Counted from the stretch's first letter, positions 26,951-35,820 are shown. The stretch is 64,000 nucleotides of DNA from Pararhodonellum marinum (GCF_015354735.1 NZ_JACEFJ010000012.1:102412-166411), one strand, 5' to 3'. Notes: a model not told the origin generated them from the letters alone. Numbers and translations: made by a program.

Positions 26951-27001
26951 AATATCCTTATATCCACTTGATATCAATGAATATTTCATTTAAGCAGAAT
27001 C
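26951..27001. repeat. Copy B of a dispersed 50-bp intergenic repeat
   Basis: It corresponds to 5482-5531 (AATATC, then TATCAAT.AATAT, then AGCAGAATC in the same order and spacing). It lies 38 bases behind the stop of the phosphoesterase gene. The rest of 26880-27038 holds no gene. Confidence 0.5.
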
Positions 27002-27038
27002 CATTTTATTTGTGAAACATTCCGTAAAGTCCGATTAA

Positions 27039-28613
27039 TCATTCAGCATCCAAAACCCTAAAAGTCCTTTTCCCCACATGGACCTTTCCAAACATATCCA
27101 TGGCTTCCACTTCAATGGTATGTTCTCCTACTTCAAGGTTGGAGGAGATCGGCGCTCTCCATAAGTGGTCCGTCAGTGCAGGGTTGGATGGTCTCCGGCC
27201 GGGCATCACTTCTTCGGTGGTGTCCCATTCATATACTTTAAGCACGTATGTGGGATCATAGGTTTCCATTTGCGCCATATCCTTCCATTCACCCTGATCA
27301 ATCCGGTACCTTACTTTGTTGTCAGCTGCGCCGGTGAAGAAGTTGACCACAATACTGGAACTGGTACGGACATCTTTTGCCAAAACCTTAGGGGCAAAGA
27401 TTTCCATTTGGTAAGTATCCGGTTTTCCGGCTGCTTTATAGTGGACCTTGAAATCAGTATTCTCGATATCCAAAAACAGATACCCTTTGGGTGAACCGTC
27501 CCTCATGGTGGATTCAGGCGTTCCATCGGCGAGGATTTTTCCGCTGTACCAATCTCCCGATGGCGTACCGATGTTATAGTGGTGGTGGGGCTTTGATTGA
27601 TTGAAGCCGTCTTCCTTGCCAAAAAAAGCCTGCTTCATGTAATGGGTATGGGCTGACATGGAAAGGGTATTGGCAAATGGAGAAATAAGTTCTAGAATTC
27701 TTTCACGATCATCATCCCGAAAACTGTCCCCGTTTTCCTCAAACAATGGTATATGCATCAGAAGGACAACCAATTTGTCTTTGGGCACCAATTTGAGGTT
27801 GTTTTCTAAAAATTGCATCTGATCGGGTCTCAATCCTCCCCAATAACCCTGTCCGTCCCTTGGGTCAGGATAGAGAATATCTTCCAAAACCACAAAATGC
27901 GCGTCGCCATAGTTGAAGGAATAGGTAGCAGGTCCGAAGTTGGCTGTATAAGATTCATCACTGTACTCATCCCTATCCGCATCAAAGTTCATGTCGTGGT
28001 TACCCATCACCTGAAACCAAGGCACTCCAATCTTGCCCACTGACTCCGCATATAATGGAAAGAAGTCTGGTCGGTCTCCCACCAAGTCTCCCAAAGCAGC
28101 CCCAAAAGCAATGCCCTGAATGTTTTCCACTTCCGAGACTATCCCTTTTTTGAAATGCTCAATCTCCTCCAAAGTATAAGGCTGGGGATCTCCAAAAATC
28201 AAAGCGCTGAACTGTCGATCAGTTTTGCCTGGCAATAGTCCAAAATCAACAGACTTGGGAAGCTTTCCGGTAGGTGCCACACCGGGATACCTCAGGTTGT
28301 CAGGAGAGCCATTGGGTTTGTGGATATAGTAAAACTGTGGGATGTTGTTGGCATCGGTCGGCAATTCATGGGAAGAAGGTTTGATGACGAAGATGGTTTG
28401 GTCCTCCGCAATGGGGAGCTCATACTTCCCGTTTTTGTCGGTTTGGACTACCTGAATGCCATTGGATACCGCAACATTGGGCAGTCCCTTTTCTCTTCTT
28501 TCTTTTTTGCCGTTGGCATTAAGATCTTCATAGACGATTCCGCTGACTTTTTGCTGGGCAAATACCGAAGCAGTAAAAATCAGGGCAAGGAACAGGAGTT
28601 GAAATTTTTTCAT
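27039..28613 (-). CDS. Secreted calcineurin-like metallophosphoesterase
   Basis: The 524-residue product has a signal peptide (MKKFQLLFLALIFTASVFAQ). An N-terminal SdrD-B or carboxypeptidase-regulatory-like beta domain follows (VYEDLNANGKKERREKGLPN, residues 23-110). The metallophosphoesterase core shows GDPQPYT, GDLVGDRP, GNHDMNFD, MHIPLFE and SAHTHY, the five metal-binding blocks in the correct order (about residues 145-335). A C-terminal beta-sandwich ends in GKRTFRVLDAE. The order matches the CalphosN-Metallophos-CalphosC architecture of Bacteroidota. It should hydrolyse phosphate esters in the periplasm or outside; the substrate is unknown. It stands alone. Confidence 0.93.
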   Translation of the reverse strand: MKKFQLLFLALIFTASVFAQQKVSGIVYEDLNANGKKERREKGLPNVAVSNGIQVVQTDKNGKYELPIAEDQTIFVIKPSSHELPTDANNIPQFYYIHKPNGSPDNLRYPGVAPTGKLPKSVDFGLLPGKTDRQFSALIFGDPQPYTLEEIEHFKKGIVSEVENIQGIAFGAALGDLVGDRPDFFPLYAESVGKIGVPWFQVMGNHDMNFDADRDEYSDESYTANFGPATYSFNYGDAHFVVLEDILYPDPRDGQGYWGGLRPDQMQFLENNLKLVPKDKLVVLLMHIPLFEENGDSFRDDDRERILELISPFANTLSMSAHTHYMKQAFFGKEDGFNQSKPHHHYNIGTPSGDWYSGKILADGTPESTMRDGSPKGYLFLDIENTDFKVHYKAAGKPDTYQMEIFAPKVLAKDVRTSSSIVVNFFTGAADNKVRYRIDQGEWKDMAQMETYDPTYVLKVYEWDTTEEVMPGRRPSNPALTDHLWRAPISSNLEVGEHTIEVEAMDMFGKVHVGKRTFRVLDAE

Positions 28614-28900
28614 CGGGTAAGGTGTGTTTTGGATAAAATTAAGGGATTTTGTTGAATGCCATGTTTATGAAAAGGTTATGCTATGGTTAAGGATTTGGAT
28701 TGGTTTTGGAAAAGGGGTGATTGGTTAATGAAGTCCAATTTTAAATGACAAAGCCAAGGCACAAAAATTGACCATTTAACTCCAAAAACCTCCAAGACAT
28801 CTCAGTATCAATGGGTAAATAAATCCATATTCCAGCCCATAAATAGGATTTTAACCCCACAAAGTACTGATTTTAAATTAAATAGGACAAATATTTTAAA

Positions 28901-28942
28901 TTACTCAATGTATTGAGTAATTTTACTCAATACATTGAGTAA
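28901..28942. repeat. Upstream pair of 20-bp palindromes at the ATPase gene
   Basis: TTACTCAATGTATTGAGTAA (28901-28920) and TTACTCAATACATTGAGTAA (28923-28942) are separated by TT and are exact reverse complements of each other. Each is itself a near-perfect palindrome. The second ends 7 bases before the ATG at 28950 and contains a possible TTG start (28935). The 22-bp period is close to two helical turns. Matching copies lie behind the gene. Confidence 0.93.
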
Positions 28943-28949
28943 ACAAATT

Positions 28950-30143
28950 ATGACATACCAAAGGACAGAAAAAGCAGGTTTGTTGAAACGGCTGAAAGAT
29001 GAACCAAGGAGGTTTCTACAGGTCATCTACGGACCTCGACAGGTAGGTAAGACCACCTTAGTAAGGCAGATTATGGAAGATCTGGATTATCCTCATCTGT
29101 TGGTAGCGGCAGATGCAGTCCCGGCAGGAGATGGCTTGTGGATCGCACAGCAATGGGAAACCGTCAGGGTCCAACAGCAACAGCAAGCTGACAAACCTTT
29201 TCTTCTGGTCATCGATGAAGTCCAGAAGATCGACAATTGGTCCGAGCAGATCAAAGCCGAATGGGACAAAGATACGGCTGAAGGCTGGGATATCAGGGTT
29301 GTTTTGTTGGGTTCATCAAGGTTGATGCTGCAGCAGGGACTCACTGAATCTTTGGCAGGGAGGTTTGAATCCACTTACCTCGGGCATTGGTCCTACAAGG
29401 AAATGAAGGATGCCTTTGGTCTGACAGCTGACGAGTATGTGTGGTTTGGAGGCTACCCAGGTGCGATTGTGCTCAAAGATGATGAAGACCGATGGAAAAG
29501 CTATGTCCGAGATGCACTGTTAGAAACCAGTATCTCCAAAGACATCCTGATGTTAACCCGGGTGGATAAACCTGCTTTGATGAAGCGTTTGTTTGAATTG
29601 GGATCGGCCTATTCGGGACAGATTCTGAGTTTTACCAAAATCATGGGACAACTGACCGAAGCAGGCAATACCACCACCTTGGCCAATTACCTGGAATTAC
29701 TCAATGATGCAGGTCTGCTGGGCGGCATTGAAAAGTACAGTCCCAACATGGTCAGGAAACGCTCATCAAGTCCCAAGTTTCAGGTTCATAATACAGCCAT
29801 CATGTCGGGGATTTCCAAGGAAAGTCTTGACTCTTTGCTTAAAAACCATGAAGCCTGGGGAAGGTGGGTAGAATCCGCCGTAGGTGCTCACCTAATCAAT
29901 CAGTCATTTAAGAACAAAAAGCTTGCTTTGTATTATTGGCGGGAAGGCAATGATGAGGTGGATTTTGTGGTTGAGTACAACAATCAGGTGATTGCCCTTG
30001 AAGTGAAGTCGGGTAAAACAGGGAGACTATCTGGATTGAAGGCGTTTGACAAAAAATTAAAACCTGAAAAATCCCTTCTGATCGGTGTAGACGGAATTCC
30101 CTGGCACGAATTTTTGCAAATGAACGTGGTGGATTTGTTTTAA
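28950..30143 (+). CDS. AAA-family ATPase with DUF4143 nuclease-like C-terminal domain
   Basis: The 397-residue product has an AAA_14-type ATPase with Walker A YGPRQVGKTTLVRQI (residues about 23-37), Walker B LLVIDEVQKIDNW, sensor LLGSSRLML and GRFESTYLGHWSY. A winged-helix-like middle (SYSGQILSFTKIMGQLTE-like region) follows, then a DUF4143 end with a PD-(D/E)XK-like series (LYYWREGNDEVDFVVEYNN, then IALEVKSGK), where D, E and K line up as in that nuclease fold. Genes of this type are numerous in Bacteroidota and their role is unknown. The start ATG 28950 is chosen because the TTG at 28935 lies inside the palindrome. The gene is bounded on both sides by paired palindromes, which implies a dedicated DNA-binding partner or self-regulation. 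Confidence 0.9.
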   Translation: MTYQRTEKAGLLKRLKDEPRRFLQVIYGPRQVGKTTLVRQIMEDLDYPHLLVAADAVPAGDGLWIAQQWETVRVQQQQQADKPFLLVIDEVQKIDNWSEQIKAEWDKDTAEGWDIRVVLLGSSRLMLQQGLTESLAGRFESTYLGHWSYKEMKDAFGLTADEYVWFGGYPGAIVLKDDEDRWKSYVRDALLETSISKDILMLTRVDKPALMKRLFELGSAYSGQILSFTKIMGQLTEAGNTTTLANYLELLNDAGLLGGIEKYSPNMVRKRSSSPKFQVHNTAIMSGISKESLDSLLKNHEAWGRWVESAVGAHLINQSFKNKKLALYYWREGNDEVDFVVEYNNQVIALEVKSGKTGRLSGLKAFDKKLKPEKSLLIGVDGIPWHEFLQMNVVDLF

Positions 30144-30230
30144 AAAGACAAGTCATTATGACTTTTTTTTGGTTTAAAAATAAAATGATAAATGCCTAAT
30201 TTTCAGTTATTTATGCCATACCTTAATAAT

Positions 30231-30272
30231 TTACTCAATAGGATGAGTAAATTTACTCAATAGAGCGCGTAA
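30231..30272. repeat. Downstream pair of the same 20-bp palindromes
   Basis: TTACTCAATAGGATGAGTAA (30231-30250) and TTACTCAATAGAGCGCGTAA (30253-30272) repeat the upstream motif with the same 22-bp period and a 2-base spacer (AT). The left half-site TTACTCAATA is intact in both; the right halves have diverged, most in the last copy. The pair begins 87 bases after the ATPase stop. Confidence 0.88.
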
Positions 30273-30327
30273 ACGACTTAAAAAAATCTAAACAGTGCGT
30301 TTTTGTAAAGACATGACATGAAAGTGT

Positions 30328-30711
30328 TTAATCTATAGACTGAATGTATGCATTCCATAAACAATCCTGATAGTCAGTAAGCATGTGAAAAAGCAGGCCT
30401 ATTGCAATGATTTTGACGGTTTTATTTTTATGAAACAAAAATAAGAAATACACGGCAATCGCATAGTAACTATGCAAGAAATGAAACCCGATGCTGCATC
30501 GGTTAGGATCAAAAATAGGGTCAGCAAAAAGATGGTCTACATCAACGAGCATAGTCAAAATGAGAATCAAATAGGTTTTTTTCCATTCCTTTTTGAAAAA
30601 AATCAAAGCGATGAACACCGGGAAAATTAAATGTAAGAAATAATGGATGATGGTTTGAATGATCTCTAGGGTGGCTACATCTGTAATCATTTGATTCTGC
30701 CGTTTCAGCAT
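30328..30711 (-). CDS. Small polytopic membrane protein with His/Asp motifs (DUF6122-like)
   Basis: The 127-residue product has about four membrane segments and conserved-looking polar residues inside them: IIHYFLH, MLVDVDHLFADPIFDPNRC, IGFHFLHSYY and LLFHMLTDYQDCLW. The set of H, DxDH, HxxHS and HxxTD resembles the YdjM-type membrane metal-dependent hydrolases and the Bacteroidota DUF6122 family. The likely role is a metal-dependent step on a lipid or envelope substrate, but this is inference. It stands alone next to the palindrome pair. Confidence 0.65.
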   Translation of the reverse strand: MLKRQNQMITDVATLEIIQTIIHYFLHLIFPVFIALIFFKKEWKKTYLILILTMLVDVDHLFADPIFDPNRCSIGFHFLHSYYAIAVYFLFLFHKNKTVKIIAIGLLFHMLTDYQDCLWNAYIQSID

Positions 30712-30876
30712 TTAAACTATATTAAACTTTAAATCTTTTGGTCACTTGTTCTTCAACAACTCGCTCCCTCCTATTCTGATAATATACCAGATATCTTAGC
30801 TGAAAAGGTTTGAAATAACCAAAACACCTCATGGATTTGGAGAATCTTTTAAAAGATTTTTAAAGTTATAATTGGA

Positions 30877-31662
30877 TTAATCCACGTGATCCCCGGGAAA
30901 CTCTTTGATGGTAGGCAATTTACCTTTCATCAGATTGAAGTTGATGGTTACCCAAAAGACCATTCCATGGTTAATCCTTGCAATTTCGGGACTGAGATTA
31001 ATGTATCGAATCACATATCCAATAGAATAATTGATGTTTCCTTTGGCTAAACCTGCAAGAAAATGGGTCCTGTGCTCATGTCTGAATCCATTGGATCCAG
31101 GTCCAGTTGTAAAAAGCGCTTCATTTAAAAAACTATTGGTAAATCGGGTGTTTGGACTGATAAGGTTTCCCCAATTGTACCTAAGCGCGTTGTTAAACCG
31201 CCAACGGTGGTTGAATGAATAGCCTGGGAGAAAATCCGATTGAGCTACATTTCTGATAAATCTGGCATCATACCGGAAGCGAAAGCTGGTACTGACTTTT
31301 TTGGTCGAAGGGACCCTGAAAATCACCTGTCCCCAAGGTCGGTGTTCGGTTCTTACCAAACTCCCTTCCGAAAAAGGTGCTGTAAGGCGTAACCACCCAT
31401 AACCTGCCGTACCGACTATATTATCCTTTTTATTGTGATAAGTTAATCCAGTTCGATATATAAAAAAGAGCTGATCCACGAAATGCGCATCATTCCAAAC
31501 CGACCATTGTGGAGCAACCTGAGCCGAGGTCATTACTCCCCACCAGGTTTCATAATTAAAACTGATGTCTTGTTGGGCCTTTAAGGTCGTATGAGTGGAA
31601 AAAAACAGACCTGAAACTACAATGCATCGGAAAATTTGAAATTTTAGGGATTTGATATTCAT
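30877..31662 (-). CDS. DUF2490 outer-membrane protein
   Basis: From ATG 31662 the product is 261 residues (a TTG at 31674 would add four). After a signal peptide ending near TTLKAQ it shows the strand series of DUF2490: NYETWWGVMTSAQVAPQWSVWNDAHF, FIYRTGLTYHN, RPWGQVIFRV, FRFRYDARFIR, YSFNHRWRFNN and HGMVFWVTINFNL. This is a small outer-membrane barrel of unknown function, common in Cytophagales. It is monocistronic on the minus strand. Confidence 0.85.
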   Translation of the reverse strand: MNIKSLKFQIFRCIVVSGLFFSTHTTLKAQQDISFNYETWWGVMTSAQVAPQWSVWNDAHFVDQLFFIYRTGLTYHNKKDNIVGTAGYGWLRLTAPFSEGSLVRTEHRPWGQVIFRVPSTKKVSTSFRFRYDARFIRNVAQSDFLPGYSFNHRWRFNNALRYNWGNLISPNTRFTNSFLNEALFTTGPGSNGFRHEHRTHFLAGLAKGNINYSIGYVIRYINLSPEIARINHGMVFWVTINFNLMKGKLPTIKEFPGDHVD

Positions 31663-31940
31663 TTTACACTTCAATTTTTTCTGATAAGGCTACTGGAAAT
31701 ATTGAGTTCCAACTTCGCCCAATCCCTTTCCAACAAAAATCCCTCGAAACTCAGCCTAAAATATTTGTACAAACATAAGAAAAGCATTCGAATTTACCCC
31801 GGGATCGGTCACCCAATAATATCTTTAATTTTATGAATGAACAACAAAAATTAATGGATTAAATACGAAACTTTGATATAAAAATTATATATTTCGCAGG
31901 ATTTTAGCCGATTGTTGAAATTTAAACCTTCCTTAAGATC

Positions 31941-32384
31941 ATGAAATATCCTTTCCTGCTTTTATCGTTTCTGCTCATATTCTCTTGCCAAAAACCCACT
32001 CAAAATGAAGAAATAATCATTGAAGATGAGGTTTTTGAGGAAACAGTTCCAGATGGTCACACATCCCAACTTGCATTAGATTATCTGGGCGTGTATACTG
32101 GTGTTTTACCCTGTGCGGATTGTGAAGGAATTGAAACAACCATTACCTTGAAAGAAAACGAAGAATATTCCAGAAAAATGGTCTATCTCGGCAAAACAGG
32201 TGGTAATACCCATGAATCTTCCGGTAAATTCAGCTGGAATGAGGCAGGCAATACCATCAGTTTAACAGGTGAAGATGCTCCAAATCAGTATTTCGTTGGA
32301 GAAAACGTTTTGTTTCATTTGGATCAGGATGGCAATCGAATAACTGGAAACCTTGCTGATAATTACAGATTAAACAAACAGTAA
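31941..32384 (+). CDS. NlpE N-terminal-like lipoprotein
   Basis: The 147-residue product has the signal MKYPFLLLSFLLIFSC (Cys16) and, after an acidic linker, the NlpE-N domain: YLGVYTGVLPCADCEGIETT with the CxxC pair, TLKENEEYSRKMVYLGK, and ENVLFHLDQDGNRITG near the end. In E. coli NlpE the CxxC site takes part in sensing copper and surface contact through CpxA. Only the N-terminal domain is present here, as is usual in Bacteroidota. It is a single gene with its own upstream region. Confidence 0.88.
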   Translation: MKYPFLLLSFLLIFSCQKPTQNEEIIIEDEVFEETVPDGHTSQLALDYLGVYTGVLPCADCEGIETTITLKENEEYSRKMVYLGKTGGNTHESSGKFSWNEAGNTISLTGEDAPNQYFVGENVLFHLDQDGNRITGNLADNYRLNKQ

Positions 32385-32554
32385 GCAAAAATGGAATGCA
32401 TTTTATAGATATAATGTCCTACCATTTTAACTTGTCGACACTTAAATCCATATTTCAGAAACCTAAAGTAGGCTTTTGAAATAAAATCAAATTCAAACAA
32501 ACCCATCACTTTTACGCTGATTTTTCAACAATATATTAGGAGGTAGTCCAATTT

Positions 32555-33226
32555 ATGAATCCATTTGTAGAGGCCAAAAGTACTTTGAAGCGTATTTTTA
32601 GCCCCATCCTGTTTTTGGTTGGTGGTAGTTTGTTCTTTTGTTGTGTCCCTGACGGGCCAGATGCCATTGAACAAATCGATGTGGTCTATACCAACCACAA
32701 TCCCAGCTTCAATTTTTCCAGTAGATTGACTTACTCCCTTCCGGAGAGTGTTATTTTGATCGAACAGGAGGTATTACAGAATCCGGATACACCGCCGGCT
32801 TTTGCTGATTTTTTGATCAGCCAGGGGATTCTAAGTTCTATTCGGACGAACATGAATGCCAGAGGATACAGTTTGGTGGATGTTTCAGCCAATCCGGATT
32901 TGATTTTGTTGCCCAGCATCACGATTACTGAAAATCTAAGGTTCAGCTATAGTTGGTGGTATTGGGGATGGTTTTATCCCAATTTCCAGCCCGATTGGGG
33001 ATGGGTCTATCCTGGATATACGCCGATTGCCACTAGAACAATGGAAACGGGTACCCTCTTAATACAGCTGTCAGATCCCAAAGGAATTACATCGGACAAT
33101 AGGGTTCCAATCCATTGGATCGTTGCTTTGAATGGAAGAATCAGCCAGTCTACCGGAAACAACCTTAATCGCATACAGTCCAATATCGATCTGGCTTTTA
33201 ATCTCTCCCCTTACCTCAGCCGATGA
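32555..33226 (+). CDS. DUF4136 lipoprotein
   Basis: The 223-residue product has a signal with lipobox-like SLFFCC and the DUF4136 pattern: NPSFNFSSRLTYSLPESV, FADFLISQGILSSIRTNMNARGY, NPDLILLPSITITENL, an aromatic YSWWYWGWFYPNF loop, and TRTMETGTLLIQLSDPKG. The role of the family is unknown; it is often envelope-associated. An AGGAGG ribosome site (32538-32543) precedes the ATG by 11 bases, which is unusual in this phylum. The stop overlaps the next start by 4 bases (ATGA), so it is translationally coupled to the following outer-membrane protein. Confidence 0.85.
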   Translation: MNPFVEAKSTLKRIFSPILFLVGGSLFFCCVPDGPDAIEQIDVVYTNHNPSFNFSSRLTYSLPESVILIEQEVLQNPDTPPAFADFLISQGILSSIRTNMNARGYSLVDVSANPDLILLPSITITENLRFSYSWWYWGWFYPNFQPDWGWVYPGYTPIATRTMETGTLLIQLSDPKGITSDNRVPIHWIVALNGRISQSTGNNLNRIQSNIDLAFNLSPYLSR

Positions 33227-33831
33227 ATATCATGAAAAATGTTTTGTTTTTTATTGCAGTTGTGGTGGCTCTGGGATTTTCAAATTCGGGATGGGCACAG
33301 AGCAGCTATAGCATCGTCAATTTTGCTCCGACACTCCCGATGGGCAATACCGCTGACTACATCGGTGTCATGACTGGCAGAAGTGTAAATGTTGAATTTA
33401 TTCGGATATTGGAAGAAAGCCGGTTTGGATATGGCATTGAGGCAGGAAGAAGTTCTTTTTTTGAAAAGATACCGAATCGAATTCTAGAAAGTGGAACCGT
33501 GGTGGCTTCTGGAACACAATTCAGGTATATTAATACCACTCCAATTATCGTCTCAGGTCATTATTTTTTCACGGAAAGTGGAAAACTGAGACCATTCGCA
33601 AGTTTGGGGTTCGGTGTTGTTTTTCAAACCCGAAGAGTTGATATGGGCATCTTTAGTGAGCGCACCACAGGCACACAGCTAGCCATCAGGCCAGAGTTGG
33701 GAACAATATTTCAGATCAGCGATTATGTAGGCATCAAGCTTTCCGGTAAGTATTACCAGACTATGGGAGGAAGTAATTTACCAAGCCATGCTGCCTTAGG
33801 ATTCAACCTAGGTTTTGTCATCATCAATTAG
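33223..33831 (+). CDS. Outer-membrane beta-barrel protein
   Basis: The 202-residue product has a signal peptide (MKNVLFFIAVVVALGFSNSGWAQ) and an eight-strand barrel pattern: FAPTLPMGNTADYIG, RFGYGIEAGRSSFF, PIIVSGHYFF, RPFASLGFGVVFQTR, LAIRPELGTIFQ and AALGFNLGFVII at the end. It overlaps the DUF4136 gene by ATGA and probably forms a complex or pathway with it. No named function can be given. Confidence 0.8.
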   Translation: MNIMKNVLFFIAVVVALGFSNSGWAQSSYSIVNFAPTLPMGNTADYIGVMTGRSVNVEFIRILEESRFGYGIEAGRSSFFEKIPNRILESGTVVASGTQFRYINTTPIIVSGHYFFTESGKLRPFASLGFGVVFQTRRVDMGIFSERTTGTQLAIRPELGTIFQISDYVGIKLSGKYYQTMGGSNLPSHAALGFNLGFVIIN

Positions 33832-33920
33832 AGCGACGAAATTATCCTTGGTTGTCTAGTTTCAAGTTGACTAATATTTATATTAATCCGTCAAATAAAT
33901 TTTAACTTAACTCCATAGCC

Positions 33921-34391
33921 ATGAAAACCAAAATTCAATTTACCTGTCTCCTATTTGTTCTTCTCCCTTTCTTTGCCCATGCCCAATCGATAGATGGAGA
34001 AATAGCCATGATTCAAAGTGCATTCGGTATGGAAAAAAGGGCATTGGTCAGCAATTACATGAATCTCCCTGAATCTTCCTCCAATGCCTTCTGGTCAGTC
34101 TATCAGGCCTACGAAGAAGAAAGACAAAGCATTTCCAGAGAAAGAATAAAAATAATCAACGACTACTTGGAGAAATTGGACAATCTGGGTGAAATAGAAG
34201 CGGATGCCTTGGCTACAAGGACCCTTAAAAATGATCAAGCCTTGGCTAGGCTCCATGCTAAGTACTACAAAAGGTTTAAAAAAGCCACCTCTTCCCTCGA
34301 AGCCGCAAAATTCCTTCAGATTGACAATTATATCCACAGTTCCATCAGAATGGCCTTACAGGAAAATCTACCCTTTATTGGTGAAAAATAA
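33921..34391 (+). CDS. Small exported helical protein
   Basis: The 156-residue product has a signal peptide (MKTKIQFTCLLFVLLPFFAHAQ, cleaved near 22) and a wholly helical, charged mature part: FGMEKRALVSNYMNLPESSS, YEEERQSISRERIKIINDYL, ARLHAKYYKRFKKATSSLEA, and a conserved-looking FLQIDNYIHSSIRMALQENLP. The layout resembles periplasmic Spy/CpxP-like helical proteins, but no LTxxQ motif is visible. It lies in the gene group with DUF4136 and outer-membrane proteins. Function unknown. Confidence 0.7.
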   Translation: MKTKIQFTCLLFVLLPFFAHAQSIDGEIAMIQSAFGMEKRALVSNYMNLPESSSNAFWSVYQAYEEERQSISRERIKIINDYLEKLDNLGEIEADALATRTLKNDQALARLHAKYYKRFKKATSSLEAAKFLQIDNYIHSSIRMALQENLPFIGEK

Positions 34392-34517
34392 GCCTAGGTA
34401 ATCTGTTAAAACTGAAAAACAATGAATAGAAATGCTTATTGAACCCTATTGGAGCCAATAGGTATTTCTATTCAACAATTGTAATTGTTGAAAAAATTTT
34501 CGATTAGGAGGCAAACA

Positions 34518-35079
34518 TTGCAAAGATTCATTTTTTTTGCTTTATGCTTTTGCTTGTCCTGCAAAACAGCAGAAGTGAAAGGCATTCCAACAGGATTCCC
34601 TGATTTTCAACTTAGAAACTAAAGTTCTTTTGATTTTTTTGAATTAGATAAAAACGGCATTCCCTCTTCAGTCAATCCTTTAAAATACCAACAGAAGCTG
34701 GAATTGGTTCAGCATGAAATTTCCCGGCAAATGAAAATCAGAGGAATTGAAAAAGTTGATATACAACCGGATTTAAGGGTGAATCTTGGTATCAGTATCA
34801 AAGCAGAGACTCACACCAGGGAAACTAGCTTAGTAACAGATCCTGGAACATTCACTTATATTGGGCAAAGAAGATATACTTGGCAGGCCGAAACGATAGA
34901 AATAGGAAAATACAAAGAAGGTAGCCTTACTTTGGACCTTGTGGACAACAGCAATAACCAACCGGCTTGGATTGGGGTTCTTGAAGGAATTCTACCGGAA
35001 AATGAAAAAAAAACTTGACCAAGCAATTTCAATTGCAGTTCAAAAACTTTTTGAGCAAATAGATCAAGAGGGTTTATAA
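34518..35079 (+). pseudogene. Broken DUF4136 lipoprotein gene
   Basis: A good AGGAGG site (34506-34511) lies 6 bases before TTG 34518, which reads MQRFIFFALCFCLSCKTAEV, a lipoprotein signal. The frame meets TAA at 34620-34622 but continues beyond it as SSFDFFELDKNG, YQQKLELVQHEISRQM, then RYTWQAETIEIGKYKEGSLT and AWIGVLEGIL, the DUF4136 pattern. Near 35005-35013 a run of nine A separates this frame from the expected ending KLDQAISIAVQKLFEQID, which closes at TAA 35077. One internal stop and one homopolymer frameshift thus break the gene. A sequencing error in the A9 is possible for the second defect, but not for the stop. Confidence 0.8.
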
Positions 35080-35261
35080 AATCAAATCCGACTTTAAAAA
35101 TTTAGTAAATTCATTTTATAATTACTTTTTTTATTTATATTTTTATAACATTATCAAAAGGGTTCAGGTTATCACAAACCAATCTTACAATAACAAAAAT
35201 AGGTTGATTGGGTTACACATCTTTTGTCAGTAACTTAAAACTTCATTTAACTACCTTAGTC

Positions 35262-35819
35262 ATGAAAAAATTAATTTTATTGTTCTCACTCATTACCATT
35301 TTAGGTGTTGGAACTACTTACGGTCAGTTTCTAAGAGTCGGTCTTAAAGCAGGACCCAATTTCTCCAATTTCTCTGGAGGATCCATAGAAGGCTACGATT
35401 TTAGTCAGATTTCCAGCTTTCATGCTGGATTATTGGTTGAATTTAAACTGTTGCAAAATTTATCTCTCCAGCCTGAACTACTTTATTCTACCAAAGGGGC
35501 GAATCTTTCCGGCATAGGAAATGAATTCAAAAATAAATTAGGATACCTATCTATCCCTGCATTAGCTAGGTTTTATTTAGTAGAAGAAAAATTCAGTCTG
35601 GATCTAGGACCCCAGTTTTCCTTTTTGCTCGATGAAACTGAGCATGTTGACATTTCAAATTCAAATTCCTTTGATTTTGCTGTAGTGGGTGGTGCTACTT
35701 TTCACTTAACAGATACCTTCTTTCTGCAAGGCAGATACAACTTGGGACTTACCGATGTAAAGCCTGATGCAGATGTAAAAAACTCCGTTATTCAGCTTTC
35801 TTTGGGGGTTAGATTTTAA
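35262..35819 (+). CDS. PorT-type outer-membrane beta-barrel protein
   Basis: From ATG 35262 the product is 185 residues, with the signal MKKLILLFSLITILGVGTTYGQ and the common Bacteroidota barrel pattern: LRVGLKAGPNFSNFSGG, FHAGLLVEFKLLQNLSLQPE, LYSTKGANLSG, YLSIPALARFYL, FSLDLGPQFSFLL, FFLQGRYNLGLTDV and a C-terminal IQLSLGVRF. An earlier start at 35208 would precede the signal and is rejected. The function is not known. It ends at a bidirectional terminator shared with PEP carboxylase. Confidence 0.85.
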   Translation: MKKLILLFSLITILGVGTTYGQFLRVGLKAGPNFSNFSGGSIEGYDFSQISSFHAGLLVEFKLLQNLSLQPELLYSTKGANLSGIGNEFKNKLGYLSIPALARFYLVEEKFSLDLGPQFSFLLDETEHVDISNSNSFDFAVVGGATFHLTDTFFLQGRYNLGLTDVKPDADVKNSVIQLSLGVRF

Positions 35820-35820
35820 A

